Source of the DNA: Burkholderiales bacterium
Lineage (GTDB): Bacteria > Pseudomonadota > Gammaproteobacteria > Burkholderiales > Casimicrobiaceae
Direction: 5' to 3'
Assembly (NCBI GenBank): GCA_020847675.1
Contig: JADLBN010000125.1
Location: 1 to 44,422, forward strand
Length of the DNA stretch: 44,422 nt
The number at the start of each line of letters is the position of its first letter. The stretch's first letter is position 1. The notes below the pieces were generated by a model that did no database searches, was not told the DNA's origin, and saw only the letters and a program-made list of their open reading frames with translations. Shown in pieces: positions 37,027-44,422 of this stretch. The position numbers and the translations under genes were made by a program.

Positions 37027-37574
37027 GTCCTCCCCCCCCAGGGCAGCATCCGCGCGAGCACGTCGTCGCGGCGCACCCGGTGGTGCCGCCACGCCGCTCC
37101 GGCGTGCGCGGCCACGGCGAGCAGAAGCAGCATCGCGAACCCGAGATGGACTCGCGCGAAGGCGCGCGTCACCGCCTCGTCGGGCGGCACGATCGCGGGA
37201 AGCGGAACGATCCGGAAGATGCGGAACGGCACATTGGCAGCCGAGTTGACGATCCAGCCGCTCAACGGCAGCAGCGCGAGCAGCGCGTACAGGAGCGCCT
37301 GGTTCGCGCGCGCAGCGGTGCGCTCCCAGTCCGGCATCGCGGCGGGCAGCGGCGGTGCACGGTCGACGGCGCGCCACGCGAGGCGCAAGGCGAGCAACGC
37401 GAAGATCAGGAAGCCCAGCGACTTGTGCCAGAAGAACAGCTCGACCTTCGCCGGCGACACGCGCCAGGTCACGGCCATCGCGCCCAGCGCGAGCTGCACC
37501 CCGACCAGTACGGCCATGCCCCAGTGGAGCCCCCTGGCCACGCTGCCCCAGGCAGTAGTGGAGTTTCGCAGCAC
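37023..37574 (-). CDS. Cytochrome b561
   Basis: 183 residues with four membrane helices. Four histidines fit the two haem b sites: His17 (ARGLHW), His50 (FFWHKSLGF), His143 (RVHLGFA) and His157 (AAHAGA). Bacterial b561 proteins of the CybB type exchange electrons with the quinone pool and can oxidise superoxide. The gene leads a three-gene operon with two YceI-type proteins. The last codons include a run of eight G bases (C on the plus strand at 37032-37039), a possible slippage site. The 240-bp gap to the histidine kinase gene shows nothing I can name. Confidence 0.92.
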   Translation of the reverse strand: MLRNSTTAWGSVARGLHWGMAVLVGVQLALGAMAVTWRVSPAKVELFFWHKSLGFLIFALLALRLAWRAVDRAPPLPAAMPDWERTAARANQALLYALLALLPLSGWIVNSAANVPFRIFRIVPLPAIVPPDEAVTRAFARVHLGFAMLLLLAVAAHAGAAWRHHRVRRDDVLARMLPWGGRT

Positions 37575-37815
37575 GCCCGATCACCCTTGGGTCGAACGCG
37601 ACGAGTGTTTGCCGACCCGAAGCCTCGCCACGGCCTTCACGCCCCGCGTCCGAAGGTGAACCGCCACCGGCCCCCCCCTATTCCAGCGATCGTCCCGAAT
37701 CCGGCGCATCCCGCGCGTTGGTCCCGCGCACGCTCGGGGATCGCGCGGTCCTTCGGCGTTCCTCCCTTCGGCTCCCCGACCCGGAAGGAAGCCGGCCGTT
37801 CCGAACCCGACGGCG

Positions 37816-40542
37816 TCACGCCGGTCGCGGCTCCCGCGGCGCCGCGGAATCCATCGCCGCGAGCGTCACCCGGAAGCACGCGCCGGGACCTTCACCGCCG
37901 ACCAGTTCGAGATTGCCGCCCAGGTGCCGCATGATCTGCCAGCTGATCGCGAGCCCGAGTCCCGAGCCGCTCGCGGCGGTCCGGGAGCGCGCGAGTCCGC
38001 CCGGGAAGCGCGAGAAGATGCGATCGCGCAACTCGGGCGGGATGCCCGGCCCGTTGTCGGCGATCAGCACCTCGTAGACGCCGTCACGCACGGCGCTGCG
38101 AACGGTCACGCGCGGCGAAGCGCTGGTGTTGTACTTGATCGCGTTCGAGATCAGGTTGATGAACACCTGGCCCAGCCGATCCTCGTTCGCCTCGACCGCC
38201 GCTCCCACGGCGCGCGCTTCGCTCGCGAGCGCGACCCGCCCGCCGCCCAGGCCCTCGCAGATCCGGATCGAGCCCTCCAGCGCGATCTCCGGGTCGATGC
38301 GCGTGCGCGGCCAGTTCGCCTCGCCCCGCTCGAGCAGGCCGAGGTCCAGCGTGCTGTCGAGGAGCCTCGTGAGCCTCACGCTCTCGTCGTGGATGATGCG
38401 CACGAAACGCTGCGTCCGCGCCCCGTCGAGGTCCCGCGAGTCGAGCAGGATCTGCGAGAACGAGCGGATCGAGGTCATCGGCGTGCGCACCTCGTGGCTC
38501 ACCTGGCTCAGGAAGTCGTCCTTCTCCTGGTCGAGCCGCGTGAGCCGCGCGTTCGCGTCGCGCAACTGCGCCGCCGTCGCCTCCAGTTCGCGCGACTTCT
38601 CCTCGAGCTGGCGGCTGTGCTCGGCCATGCGCCGCGTCTCGTCGGCGATCTTCATGAGCTCGTCCAGGCTGATGGTCTCGACGGTGACCACTTCGGAGAT
38701 CAGCGCCCGCGCCGTGGCGGCACCGACGCTCCCGGCGAGCTTGCGTTCGAGCTGCGAGATGAACGGGTCGTCGGCGATCGGCAGTCCGCGCTCGAGGCCT
38801 TGCTCGCGAGCGGCCCGCGCGAAGAAGCGCTGCGCCTCGCCCACGCCGAGGATGCGCTGCGCCAGCGCGTCGAGGTCCTGCACCGAGGCCGTGCGGCGCA
38901 GGAGTCCCGAGGTCGCCTCGGCCGGCGCGCGGAACACGTCGACGAAGAGCGTGCCCTGCAGGCGGTCGATCGGCCGGGGCCTCCGCAGCAGCGAGACCAC
39001 GACGAACAGCAGCACGTTGACGGACAGGCTCCAGAACAGCGCGTGCACCAGCGGATCGAGCCCCGAGAGGCCGAAGAGCGCCTGCGGCCGCAGGAGCGCG
39101 AGCCCGAGCGGACCGTCGCGCAGCGTCGCCGCCGACAGGACGACATCGGGCCCGAAGCTCGGCAGGAACAGCGCGTAGGCCCACAGCGCGGTGCCGGCGG
39201 AGAGGCCGGCGATCGCGCCGCCGACGTTGGCGTTGCGCCAGTACAGCCCGCCGAAGAGGCTGGGCGCGAACTGCGCCACGCCGGCGAACGACACCAGCCC
39301 CATCGCGGCCAGCGCATCGCTGCTGGAGAGGCGGAAGTACACGAAGCCAAGCGCCAGCATGACGCAGATGCCGATGCGCCGGGCGTTCAGGAGGAACCTT
39401 CGCACCTCGCCGTCCGCGTAGAGCGGCACCCACTTGAAGCGCATCGCGAGCGGCATCACGAGGTGGTTGGAGATCATCGTCGACAGCGCGATGCAGGCGA
39501 CGATCACCATCGAGGTAGCGGACGAGAAGCCGCCGAGGAACGCGAGCAGCGCCACCGCGTTCTGACCGGCCCACATCGGCAGCGTCAGCACGAACATGTC
39601 CGGGCTGGAGCCGCTGGGAAGGAGCGAGAGGCCGGTGATCGCGATCGGCAGCACGAACAACGTGATCAGGAGCAGGTAGAGCGGAAAGAGCCACGACGCG
39701 GTGCGAAGGTGGCGCTCGTCCACGTTCTCCACCACGGTGACCTGGAACTCGCGCGGCAGGCAGACCACCGCGACGGCGGAGAGCAGGAGCGTCGTCACCC
39801 ACCGCGCTCCGAAGACGTCGGCCGACTGCAGGAGCTGGGGCGACGCCCGCGAGAAGCTGTGCGCGACCCCGTCGGACAGCCCGAACACCACGAGAACGCC
39901 GACGGCGAGGAGCGCCACCAGCTTGACGATCGCCTCGAGCGCGATCGCTGCGACGACGCCGTGGTGGCGTTCCTTCGCGTCGACGTTGCGCGTGCCGAAC
40001 AGGATGGTGAACAGCGCCATCCCGGCCGCGATCCAGAGCGCCGCGTGGAAGTCCGGATGGGCGCCGGGCAGCCCCGAGGGATTCTCCGGGCCGGCGCTGG
40101 TGATGACCTGGTAGCTGACGGTCACCGCCCGCAGCTGCAGCGCGATGTACGGCGCGGCGCCGACCACGGCGACGAGCGTCACCAGCGCGGCGAGCGTCGT
40201 GCTCTTGCCGTAGCGCGACGAGATCATGTCCGCGATCGACGAGACGCCCTGCGCGTGCCCGATGCGGATCAGCTTGCGCAGCAGCCACCACCAGCCGACG
40301 AACACCAGGGTCGGGCCGAGGTAGATCGTGGCGAACTCGAGCCCCGAGCGCGCGGCGTAGCCGACCGCGCCGTAGAAGGTCCACGACGTGCAGTAGATCG
40401 AGATCGACAGCGTGTAGACGACCGGCGACTTGAGCCACCCGAGCCTGCCCGCACGCGCCCGCTGGTCGCCGACGAAGGCCACCACGAACAGGAGCGCCAC
40501 GTAGGCGATCGCGATCGGGAGGATGAGCTCGGTCGGAAGCAT
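37816..40542 (-). CDS. Sodium:solute-symporter-type sensor histidine kinase (CbrA-like)
   Basis: 908 residues from the ATG at 40542. Residues 1-520 are an SSF transporter-like domain with about 13 membrane helices (YCTSWTFYGAVGYAARSGLEF, PREFQVTVVENVDERHLRTA and SATSMVIVACIALSTMISNH are landmarks). A coiled linker (about 620-675, ADETRRMAEHSRQLEEKSRE) leads to the kinase: H box SHEVRTPM with His683, N box INLISNAIKYN (795-805), DNGPGIP (829-835) and GSGLGLAIS (859-867). No PAS motif stands out in 520-620. CbrA and CrbS of other bacteria share this layout and report on carbon sources such as acetate or histidine. The start overlaps the stop of the small membrane-protein gene by one base (TGATG). 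Confidence 0.92.
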   Translation of the reverse strand: MLPTELILPIAIAYVALLFVVAFVGDQRARAGRLGWLKSPVVYTLSISIYCTSWTFYGAVGYAARSGLEFATIYLGPTLVFVGWWWLLRKLIRIGHAQGVSSIADMISSRYGKSTTLAALVTLVAVVGAAPYIALQLRAVTVSYQVITSAGPENPSGLPGAHPDFHAALWIAAGMALFTILFGTRNVDAKERHHGVVAAIALEAIVKLVALLAVGVLVVFGLSDGVAHSFSRASPQLLQSADVFGARWVTTLLLSAVAVVCLPREFQVTVVENVDERHLRTASWLFPLYLLLITLFVLPIAITGLSLLPSGSSPDMFVLTLPMWAGQNAVALLAFLGGFSSATSMVIVACIALSTMISNHLVMPLAMRFKWVPLYADGEVRRFLLNARRIGICVMLALGFVYFRLSSSDALAAMGLVSFAGVAQFAPSLFGGLYWRNANVGGAIAGLSAGTALWAYALFLPSFGPDVVLSAATLRDGPLGLALLRPQALFGLSGLDPLVHALFWSLSVNVLLFVVVSLLRRPRPIDRLQGTLFVDVFRAPAEATSGLLRRTASVQDLDALAQRILGVGEAQRFFARAAREQGLERGLPIADDPFISQLERKLAGSVGAATARALISEVVTVETISLDELMKIADETRRMAEHSRQLEEKSRELEATAAQLRDANARLTRLDQEKDDFLSQVSHEVRTPMTSIRSFSQILLDSRDLDGARTQRFVRIIHDESVRLTRLLDSTLDLGLLERGEANWPRTRIDPEIALEGSIRICEGLGGGRVALASEARAVGAAVEANEDRLGQVFINLISNAIKYNTSASPRVTVRSAVRDGVYEVLIADNGPGIPPELRDRIFSRFPGGLARSRTAASGSGLGLAISWQIMRHLGGNLELVGGEGPGACFRVTLAAMDSAAPREPRPA

Positions 40543-40808
40543 CAGTCCGAAGGCCCGGGTTCGTCGGCCTCGCCGTGCTCGACCGGCCCGAGCGCACGCG
40601 CGAGCACGGCGGCGCCCGCGACGAGCGCGCCCCACACGGCGAACACGTAGACGACGATCAGCGGCACACCCGCCACCTCGGCCGGCGCGGCGAACAGCAG
40701 GATCACCGGCGGCAGCAGCAGGAACAGGCCGACGAGCGGCAGCACGCGGGCCGCGTCCCGCACCCGCGCCGATCGCTCAGGCGCGGCCTGCGCAGAGTCG
40801 GGCGGCAT
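40542..40808 (-). CDS. Small two-helix membrane protein upstream of the SSF kinase
   Basis: 88 residues with two hydrophobic helices (about 23-43, VLPLVGLFLLLPPVILLF and on; about 47-72, VPLIVVYVFAVWGALVAGAA) and an acidic tail (EHGEADEPGPSD). It lies between the receiver gene and the kinase gene, and its stop codon overlaps the kinase start (TGATG), so kinase translation is probably coupled to it. The position recalls the small gene cbrX described ahead of cbrA in Pseudomonas; that comparison is from memory and rests on position and size, not on alignment. Confidence 0.75.
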   Translation of the reverse strand: MPPDSAQAAPERSARVRDAARVLPLVGLFLLLPPVILLFAAPAEVAGVPLIVVYVFAVWGALVAGAAVLARALGPVEHGEADEPGPSD

Positions 40809-40832
40809 GGGCGGAACCTTCCCCGGCCGGCG

Positions 40833-41201
40833 TCAGGCGCGCACCGCGCGGCGCACCGCGTCGACGACGTCGGTGTTGGAGAACGGCTTGGTCATGAAAC
40901 CGGTCGCTCCCATCTGCTCGGCCATCCGGCGATCGTGCGCCTGGCCCTTCGCGGTCAGCACGATCACCGGCAGCGCGCGCAGCGCGGGGTCGGCCTTCAG
41001 CGCCTTCAGCACCTCGAACCCGTCGCGCCCGGGCAGCATCACGTCGAGGATCACGACATCCGGCAGTTCCGTCTGCAGCCGCCGCAGCGCGTCCTCGCCA
41101 TCGAGCGCTGCGCTCACCTCGAAGCCTTCCCGCCCGAGCACGAAGCTCAGCGACTCGACGATGTGCGGATCGTCCTCCGCGATCAGGACCCTGACGGCCA
41201 C
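40833..41201 (-). CDS. Single-domain response regulator
   Basis: 122 residues from a GTG at 41201, all of it a receiver domain. Acidic pocket EDD (9-11), phosphorylation site in DVVILDVMLPGRDGFEVL (Asp53 by position), the switch Thr in VIVLTAKG and Lys in FMTKPF are all present. There is no DNA-binding or enzymatic output domain. It stands just upstream of the small membrane protein and SSF kinase and is presumably their phosphate acceptor, so output must pass through another protein. Related CbrA/CrbS systems use NtrC-like or LuxR-like regulators instead. Confidence 0.92.
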   Translation of the reverse strand: MAVRVLIAEDDPHIVESLSFVLGREGFEVSAALDGEDALRRLQTELPDVVILDVMLPGRDGFEVLKALKADPALRALPVIVLTAKGQAHDRRMAEQMGATGFMTKPFSNTDVVDAVRRAVRA

Positions 41202-41271
41202 GCTCTCTCCCTCGCCCGCCCTTCGATCCGGCGAGTGTAGCGCCCCGCGGCTCGCCGCGGCACGCGGCCGG

Positions 41272-42756
41272 TCAGGCGTCGATCACCGGGTCCTCCTGGC
41301 GGAAGACACAGTCGGTGCGCGTGCACACGCGGCAGTTGAGTCCCACCGGCACCGCCGGCGCCGACTGCCCGAGATTGAGGCCGTCGCCGTACGCGACGCG
41401 GTCGCCGTAGTGCACGTCGCACGCGAGCATCACCGACGCCACGCGCCGCGGCATCGGGAAGGCGGGTCCCGGCCCCTCCACCGCGCGCGCCACGAACAGG
41501 AACCGCTCGCGGCCGGGAAACTCGGCCAGTTGCCGCACCGTCGCTCCGGGCGACTGCAGCGCCAGGTACACGGCCCACAGAGGACACGCGCTGCCGTGGC
41601 GGGGCAGCGCAAGCCGGGGCGTCGGCGCGCGCTGTCTCGTGTACCCGGAGGCGTCCACCTTCATCAGCGCGAACGGCACGCCTTCGGCGCCCGCACGACG
41701 GAGCGTCACCAGACGGTGGCAGACCTGCTCGAAGGTCGCGCCAAACTCGCTCCCGAGCGCGTCGGCGTCGTACCGCAGCCGGGCTGCCGCCTCCAGGAAG
41801 GCCTGGTACGGCATGATCACCGCGGCCGCGACGTAGGCCGCGAGCGCGTGGCGCGCGCGCCTCCGCGCCGCGTCGCTCGACAGGCCTTCCGCGCGTTCGA
41901 CCTCAGCCGCCAGCGCATCCTCGCAGGAAATTTCCGCCGCGCGGAGCGCAAGTTCGAATCGCGTCGCGCCGGCCGGAGCGGGCACGCCTTGCGCACGTTC
42001 GAGCCACTCCGCGAGGCGCTGCTCCGGACGGCCGGCCACGCCAACCGCGGCGCGAAGCGCCTCGGCGGCGTCCTCGAGCGCCGGGAAGTGGTGGCGGTGG
42101 TCGGCGAGAAAGTCGTCGACCTCGCCCACCGGCGTCACCGAGCGCACCGACGTGTGCGCGCGGTCGAAGTACGCGGCAAGCGCCTGCGCGAGGTCGGCGA
42201 GGCGCCTGCTCTCGCTGCCGACGATCGCGGCGAAGCGGTGCAACCGCTCGGGCGGCAGGTCGTCGACGTGCTCGACGATCTCCGCCGAGGAACGGATCGC
42301 CGCGACGCGCGTGAGGAGATCGTGCATCGCGTCGGCGAGAAACGGGTCGTGGCGCAGGCGCTCGGAGAGCGCGTTCACCGCCCTGCCGCGGTCGAGCCAC
42401 GCGCGGTGGAGCGTCAGCAGCGCCCGTGCCCATCCGGGATAGCGGCCCGCGAGTTCGGGCGCTGCGGCGACCTCGAGCCGAAGCTGGCGCAGCAGCGGTT
42501 CGGCGGTCAGTTCGCCCAGGTCGTCGATGACGCGACGCTCGGTGGCGCCGTCGAGATCGCCGACCGAGAGTCCCAGTTCGGTCGCGATGCGTTTGAGGAG
42601 CGCACCGCCGATGTTGCGCTTTCCGGCCTCGATCAGGTTGAGGTACGACGGCGAGATGCCGAGCGTCGCCGACAGGCTCGACTGCGTGATGTGGAGCGCG
42701 CGCCGCCGGTCGCGGATCTTCGGACCGACGACGCGCTGGGCGGGAATAGGGCTCAT
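41272..42756 (-). CDS. ScfR/RamB-type XRE transcription regulator
   Basis: 494 residues. An N-terminal XRE helix-turn-helix (about 12-65, ITQSSLSATLGISPSYLNLI) precedes a long central region with a degenerate IrrE-like stretch (TRFELALRAAEISCED, ALAAYVAAAVIMPYQAFLEAA) lacking HExxH. The C-terminal DUF2083-type domain ends with CxxCxxxxC (Cys475, 478, 483), usual in this family. Relatives (RamB, PrpR of actinobacteria, ScfRs) control acetate, propionate and glyoxylate metabolism and sense acyl-CoA. The gene is divergent from the ABC binding-protein gene and has a perfect palindrome just ahead of its start, which suggests autoregulation and control of the transporter. Confidence 0.88.
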   Translation of the reverse strand: MSPIPAQRVVGPKIRDRRRALHITQSSLSATLGISPSYLNLIEAGKRNIGGALLKRIATELGLSVGDLDGATERRVIDDLGELTAEPLLRQLRLEVAAAPELAGRYPGWARALLTLHRAWLDRGRAVNALSERLRHDPFLADAMHDLLTRVAAIRSSAEIVEHVDDLPPERLHRFAAIVGSESRRLADLAQALAAYFDRAHTSVRSVTPVGEVDDFLADHRHHFPALEDAAEALRAAVGVAGRPEQRLAEWLERAQGVPAPAGATRFELALRAAEISCEDALAAEVERAEGLSSDAARRRARHALAAYVAAAVIMPYQAFLEAAARLRYDADALGSEFGATFEQVCHRLVTLRRAGAEGVPFALMKVDASGYTRQRAPTPRLALPRHGSACPLWAVYLALQSPGATVRQLAEFPGRERFLFVARAVEGPGPAFPMPRRVASVMLACDVHYGDRVAYGDGLNLGQSAPAVPVGLNCRVCTRTDCVFRQEDPVIDA

Positions 42757-42772
42757 CGGTGTTGCAGCGCAA

Positions 42773-42787
42773 GGTCGATAATCGACC
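42773..42787. promoter_or_regulatory. Perfect 7-1-7 palindrome, candidate operator
   Basis: GGTCGAT-A-ATCGACC lies 17-31 bp ahead of the regulator ATG and downstream of its promoter candidate, a position suited to repression by roadblock. A perfect 15-bp palindrome in the only AT-rich gap of this region is unlikely to be noise. It does not resemble the TTTGCAAA-type sites known for RamB/PrpR. Confidence 0.5.
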
Positions 42788-42808
42788 GACTTTTCTCACG
42801 CGAGGTCA

Positions 42809-42838
42809 ATGATACACAAACTTTCTCAATCAACTCAA
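42809..42838 (-). promoter_or_regulatory. Candidate promoter of the ScfR-type regulator
   Basis: TTGAGT (42838-42833) and TATCAT (42814-42809) on the minus strand are separated by 18 bp. The short direct repeats CTCAAT-CAA-CTCAAT and two copies of TTTCTCA cover the same stretch and could bind a regulator. A convincing plus-strand promoter for the binding-protein gene was not found. Confidence 0.45.
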
Positions 42839-42997
42839 TGGGCTATTGCCATGTTTACACAAGCCCCCGAAAATTCCTCGCAGCGTCGAGCGGCCTGGAA
42901 GGACATCGGCAGGCGAGAGTCGGCCCCTGTCCTCCCCCTGCAAGAACATTCAAAGGCCCGCCGCGCCCTCTGCACCCCATCGAGGAGGTCTTCGAGA

Positions 42998-44344
42998 ATG
43001 AGCACAACTCCCAGGAACACTCGCCGCCGGCAGATCCTGAAGGCCGGCGCCGCCCTCGGCACCGGGTTCGTGGCGCCGTCGTTGATGTTCCCGCGCGCCG
43101 CGCGGGCCGCGGACCATCCGCCGGTCGGAACCTGGCCCGCGGGCGCCAACGGCAGCGTCATCTACGCGAGCGCAGCGGTGCCGCTGACCGGTTCCTACGC
43201 CGCGCAGGGCGCCGACGAACTCAAGGGCATGCAACTCGCCGTCGAGCACCTGAACGAGGGGCATCCGCTCGCCAAGGCGATCTCGCCCAAGACGAAGAAG
43301 GGCGTGCTCGGCAAGGAGGTGAAGCTCCTGTACGCGGATTCGGCCGCGAAGCCCAACCAGGCGGTGCAGGCCCAGCAGCGCTTCATCACCGAGAACAAGG
43401 TGCAGGTGATGACCGGCTCGACCTCGTCGGCGGTCGCGGTCGCGACCAACAAGCTCGCCGAGCGCGAGAAGGTCCTCTACTTCACCGGCATCTCCGGCTC
43501 CAACGACACCACCGGCAAGGACTGCGTGCGCTACGGTTTCCGCCAGAACTTCTACGGCGAGACCGCGGCCAACGCGCTCGGACCGGTGCTGGTGAAGAAC
43601 TTCGGCAAGAACCGCAAGGCGGCGTTCATGACGCCGGACTACACCTACGGCCACACGACGACCAAGTCGATGGCCGACTACCTCGTCCAGAACGCCGGGT
43701 GGACGGTGGTCACCAACCAGGTGTCGCCGCTCGGCACGCAGGACTTCAGCCAGTACCTGACCAACATCGCGAACTCCGGCGCCGAGTTCCTGATCAACGT
43801 GAACTGGGGCCGCGATGCCGTGCTCTCGACCCAGCAGGCGAAGCAGTTCGGCCTGCTGCCCAAGATGACGCTGGTGATTCCCTACCAGATCCCGTTCCTC
43901 GCCCAGGAAGTCGGCCCCGAGATCATGCAGGGCGTGTTCGCGGCGACCGACTTCTGGTGGACGCTCGGCGACAAGTATCCGCACGCCAAGACCTTCGTCG
44001 ACGCGTTCCAGAAGAAGTACGGCTACCGTCCCGAGTGGGGCGCGGAGAACGGCTACATCAGCTTCCTGCACTGGGCGCGCATGGTCGAGGAAGCGGGATC
44101 GCTGTATCCGCCCGACGTCATCAAGACCTGGGAGAAGGGCGAGACCATCCCGTCGCTCGTGGGCCCGGTCCACTACCGGCCGCAGGACCACCAGGCAGTG
44201 CGCCCGGTCATCATCGTGCGCGGCAAGAAGCCCTCCGACATGAAGAACAAGGAGGACTTCTGGGACGTGGTCGAGATCGTGCCGGGCGAAGGGGTCATGC
44301 AGAAGCCCGACGCGTTCGGCTGCAAGCTCGGCGACTACACCTAG
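42998..44344 (+). CDS. ABC transporter substrate-binding protein (amino acid/amide type), Tat-exported
   Basis: 448 residues from the ATG at 42998, with GAGGAGG 9 bp ahead. The N-terminus has a twin-arginine signal (TRRRQILKAG, 8-17) and a cleavage site ARA-AD near residue 38. The mature protein is a type I periplasmic binding protein of the branched-chain amino acid/urea/amide group: YASAAVPLTGSYAAQGADEL, YADSAAKPNQAVQAQQRFI, VMTGSTSSAVAVATNKLAER, MTPDYTYGHTTTKSMADYL. The ligand cannot be named. Tat export suggests folding or cofactor binding before export. Permease and ATPase genes are not in the window but may follow, because a ribosome site stands at its very end. Confidence 0.92.
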   Translation: MSTTPRNTRRRQILKAGAALGTGFVAPSLMFPRAARAADHPPVGTWPAGANGSVIYASAAVPLTGSYAAQGADELKGMQLAVEHLNEGHPLAKAISPKTKKGVLGKEVKLLYADSAAKPNQAVQAQQRFITENKVQVMTGSTSSAVAVATNKLAEREKVLYFTGISGSNDTTGKDCVRYGFRQNFYGETAANALGPVLVKNFGKNRKAAFMTPDYTYGHTTTKSMADYLVQNAGWTVVTNQVSPLGTQDFSQYLTNIANSGAEFLINVNWGRDAVLSTQQAKQFGLLPKMTLVIPYQIPFLAQEVGPEIMQGVFAATDFWWTLGDKYPHAKTFVDAFQKKYGYRPEWGAENGYISFLHWARMVEEAGSLYPPDVIKTWEKGETIPSLVGPVHYRPQDHQAVRPVIIVRGKKPSDMKNKEDFWDVVEIVPGEGVMQKPDAFGCKLGDYT

Positions 44345-44370
44345 ATGTGATTTCTATGAGGGTTGTTCAC

Positions 44371-44422
44371 CCGGGCTGAATCCCGGAAGCTGATTGGTGC
44401 GAGCCGATCAACTTCATAGGAG
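44371..44422 (+). promoter_or_regulatory. Two hairpins and a ribosome binding site after the binding-protein gene
   Basis: CCGGG-CTGAAT-CCCGG (44371-44386) and TGATTGG-TGCGAG-CCGATCA (44391-44410, one G-U pair) form two stem-loops in tandem after the stop codon, neither followed by a T run. The window ends in AGGAG (44418-44422), so another gene should start a few bases further on. Such hairpins often protect the 3' end of abundant binding-protein messages. Confidence 0.5.

Noticed and set aside
40807-44379. A 1190-residue plus-strand open frame at the right end
   Set aside because: It runs antisense to the receiver and ScfR genes and then out of frame through the binding-protein gene; the translation shows no known domain.

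Overview
The window is a very GC-rich stretch of bacterial chromosome. The gene order rpsB-tsf-pyrH-frr-uppS-cdsA-dxr-rseP-bamA-skp-lpxD-fabZ-lpxA-lpxB-rnhB, Gram-negative envelope genes (BamA, lipid A synthesis, YceI, cytochrome b561) and families such as DUF4936 and ScfR/RamB-type regulators point to a Betaproteobacterium, probably near the Burkholderiales. That placement is inference from gene content and order. The left end is a 12-base C run inside a truncated gene, so it is probably a contig edge. I saw no tRNA, rRNA, CRISPR array, transposase or phage gene.

Region 1 (1-10.4 kb, minus strand) is a molybdenum hydroxylase cluster of the form II CO-dehydrogenase type: coxS-coxL-coxM, then the MoxR ATPase coxD and, further on, the VWA protein coxE. 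CoxL carries AYRGAGR, the form II signature, so CO may not be the substrate. Between coxD and coxE sits a three-gene envelope cassette: a periplasmic protein with FlgT/LPP20-like features, a CsgG-family protein without any cysteine, and a transmembrane Ser/Thr kinase with a large FlgT-like periplasmic part. The kinase stop codon overlaps the coxE start. This is the most unusual part of the window. A palindromic array of 7-bp units separates the CsgG-like gene from the kinase gene.

Region 2 (10.4-14.8 kb) holds a plus-strand inositol-monophosphatase homologue that has lost key metal ligands, then minus-strand genes for a BatA-like VWA membrane protein, a VOC protein, a YciI protein and a PLP-dependent ammonia-lyase/racemase.

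Region 3 (14.8-30.2 kb, minus) is the conserved translation, isoprenoid, phospholipid, outer-membrane-assembly and lipid A block, read from rpsB down to rnhB and an SDR. Many genes overlap by 4 bp. rpsB has a leader with an extended -10 promoter and a perfect inverted repeat, and an attenuator-like hairpin follows its stop codon.

Region 4 (30.2-37.6 kb) has three plus-strand genes (ygfZ, a DUF4936 gene, an NRDE/TANGO2 gene) meeting a minus-strand run at a bidirectional terminator: GNAT, ldcA, tadA, a small membrane protein, RidA, DUF2087, two YceI-type proteins and cytochrome b561.

Region 5 (37.8-44.4 kb) is sensory and transport: a receiver-only response regulator, a small two-helix membrane protein and an SSF-histidine kinase (CbrA-like layout); then an ScfR/RamB-type regulator facing a Tat-exported ABC substrate-binding protein across a control region with a perfect 15-bp palindrome. 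The binding-protein transcript continues through two hairpins to a ribosome binding site at the very end of the window.
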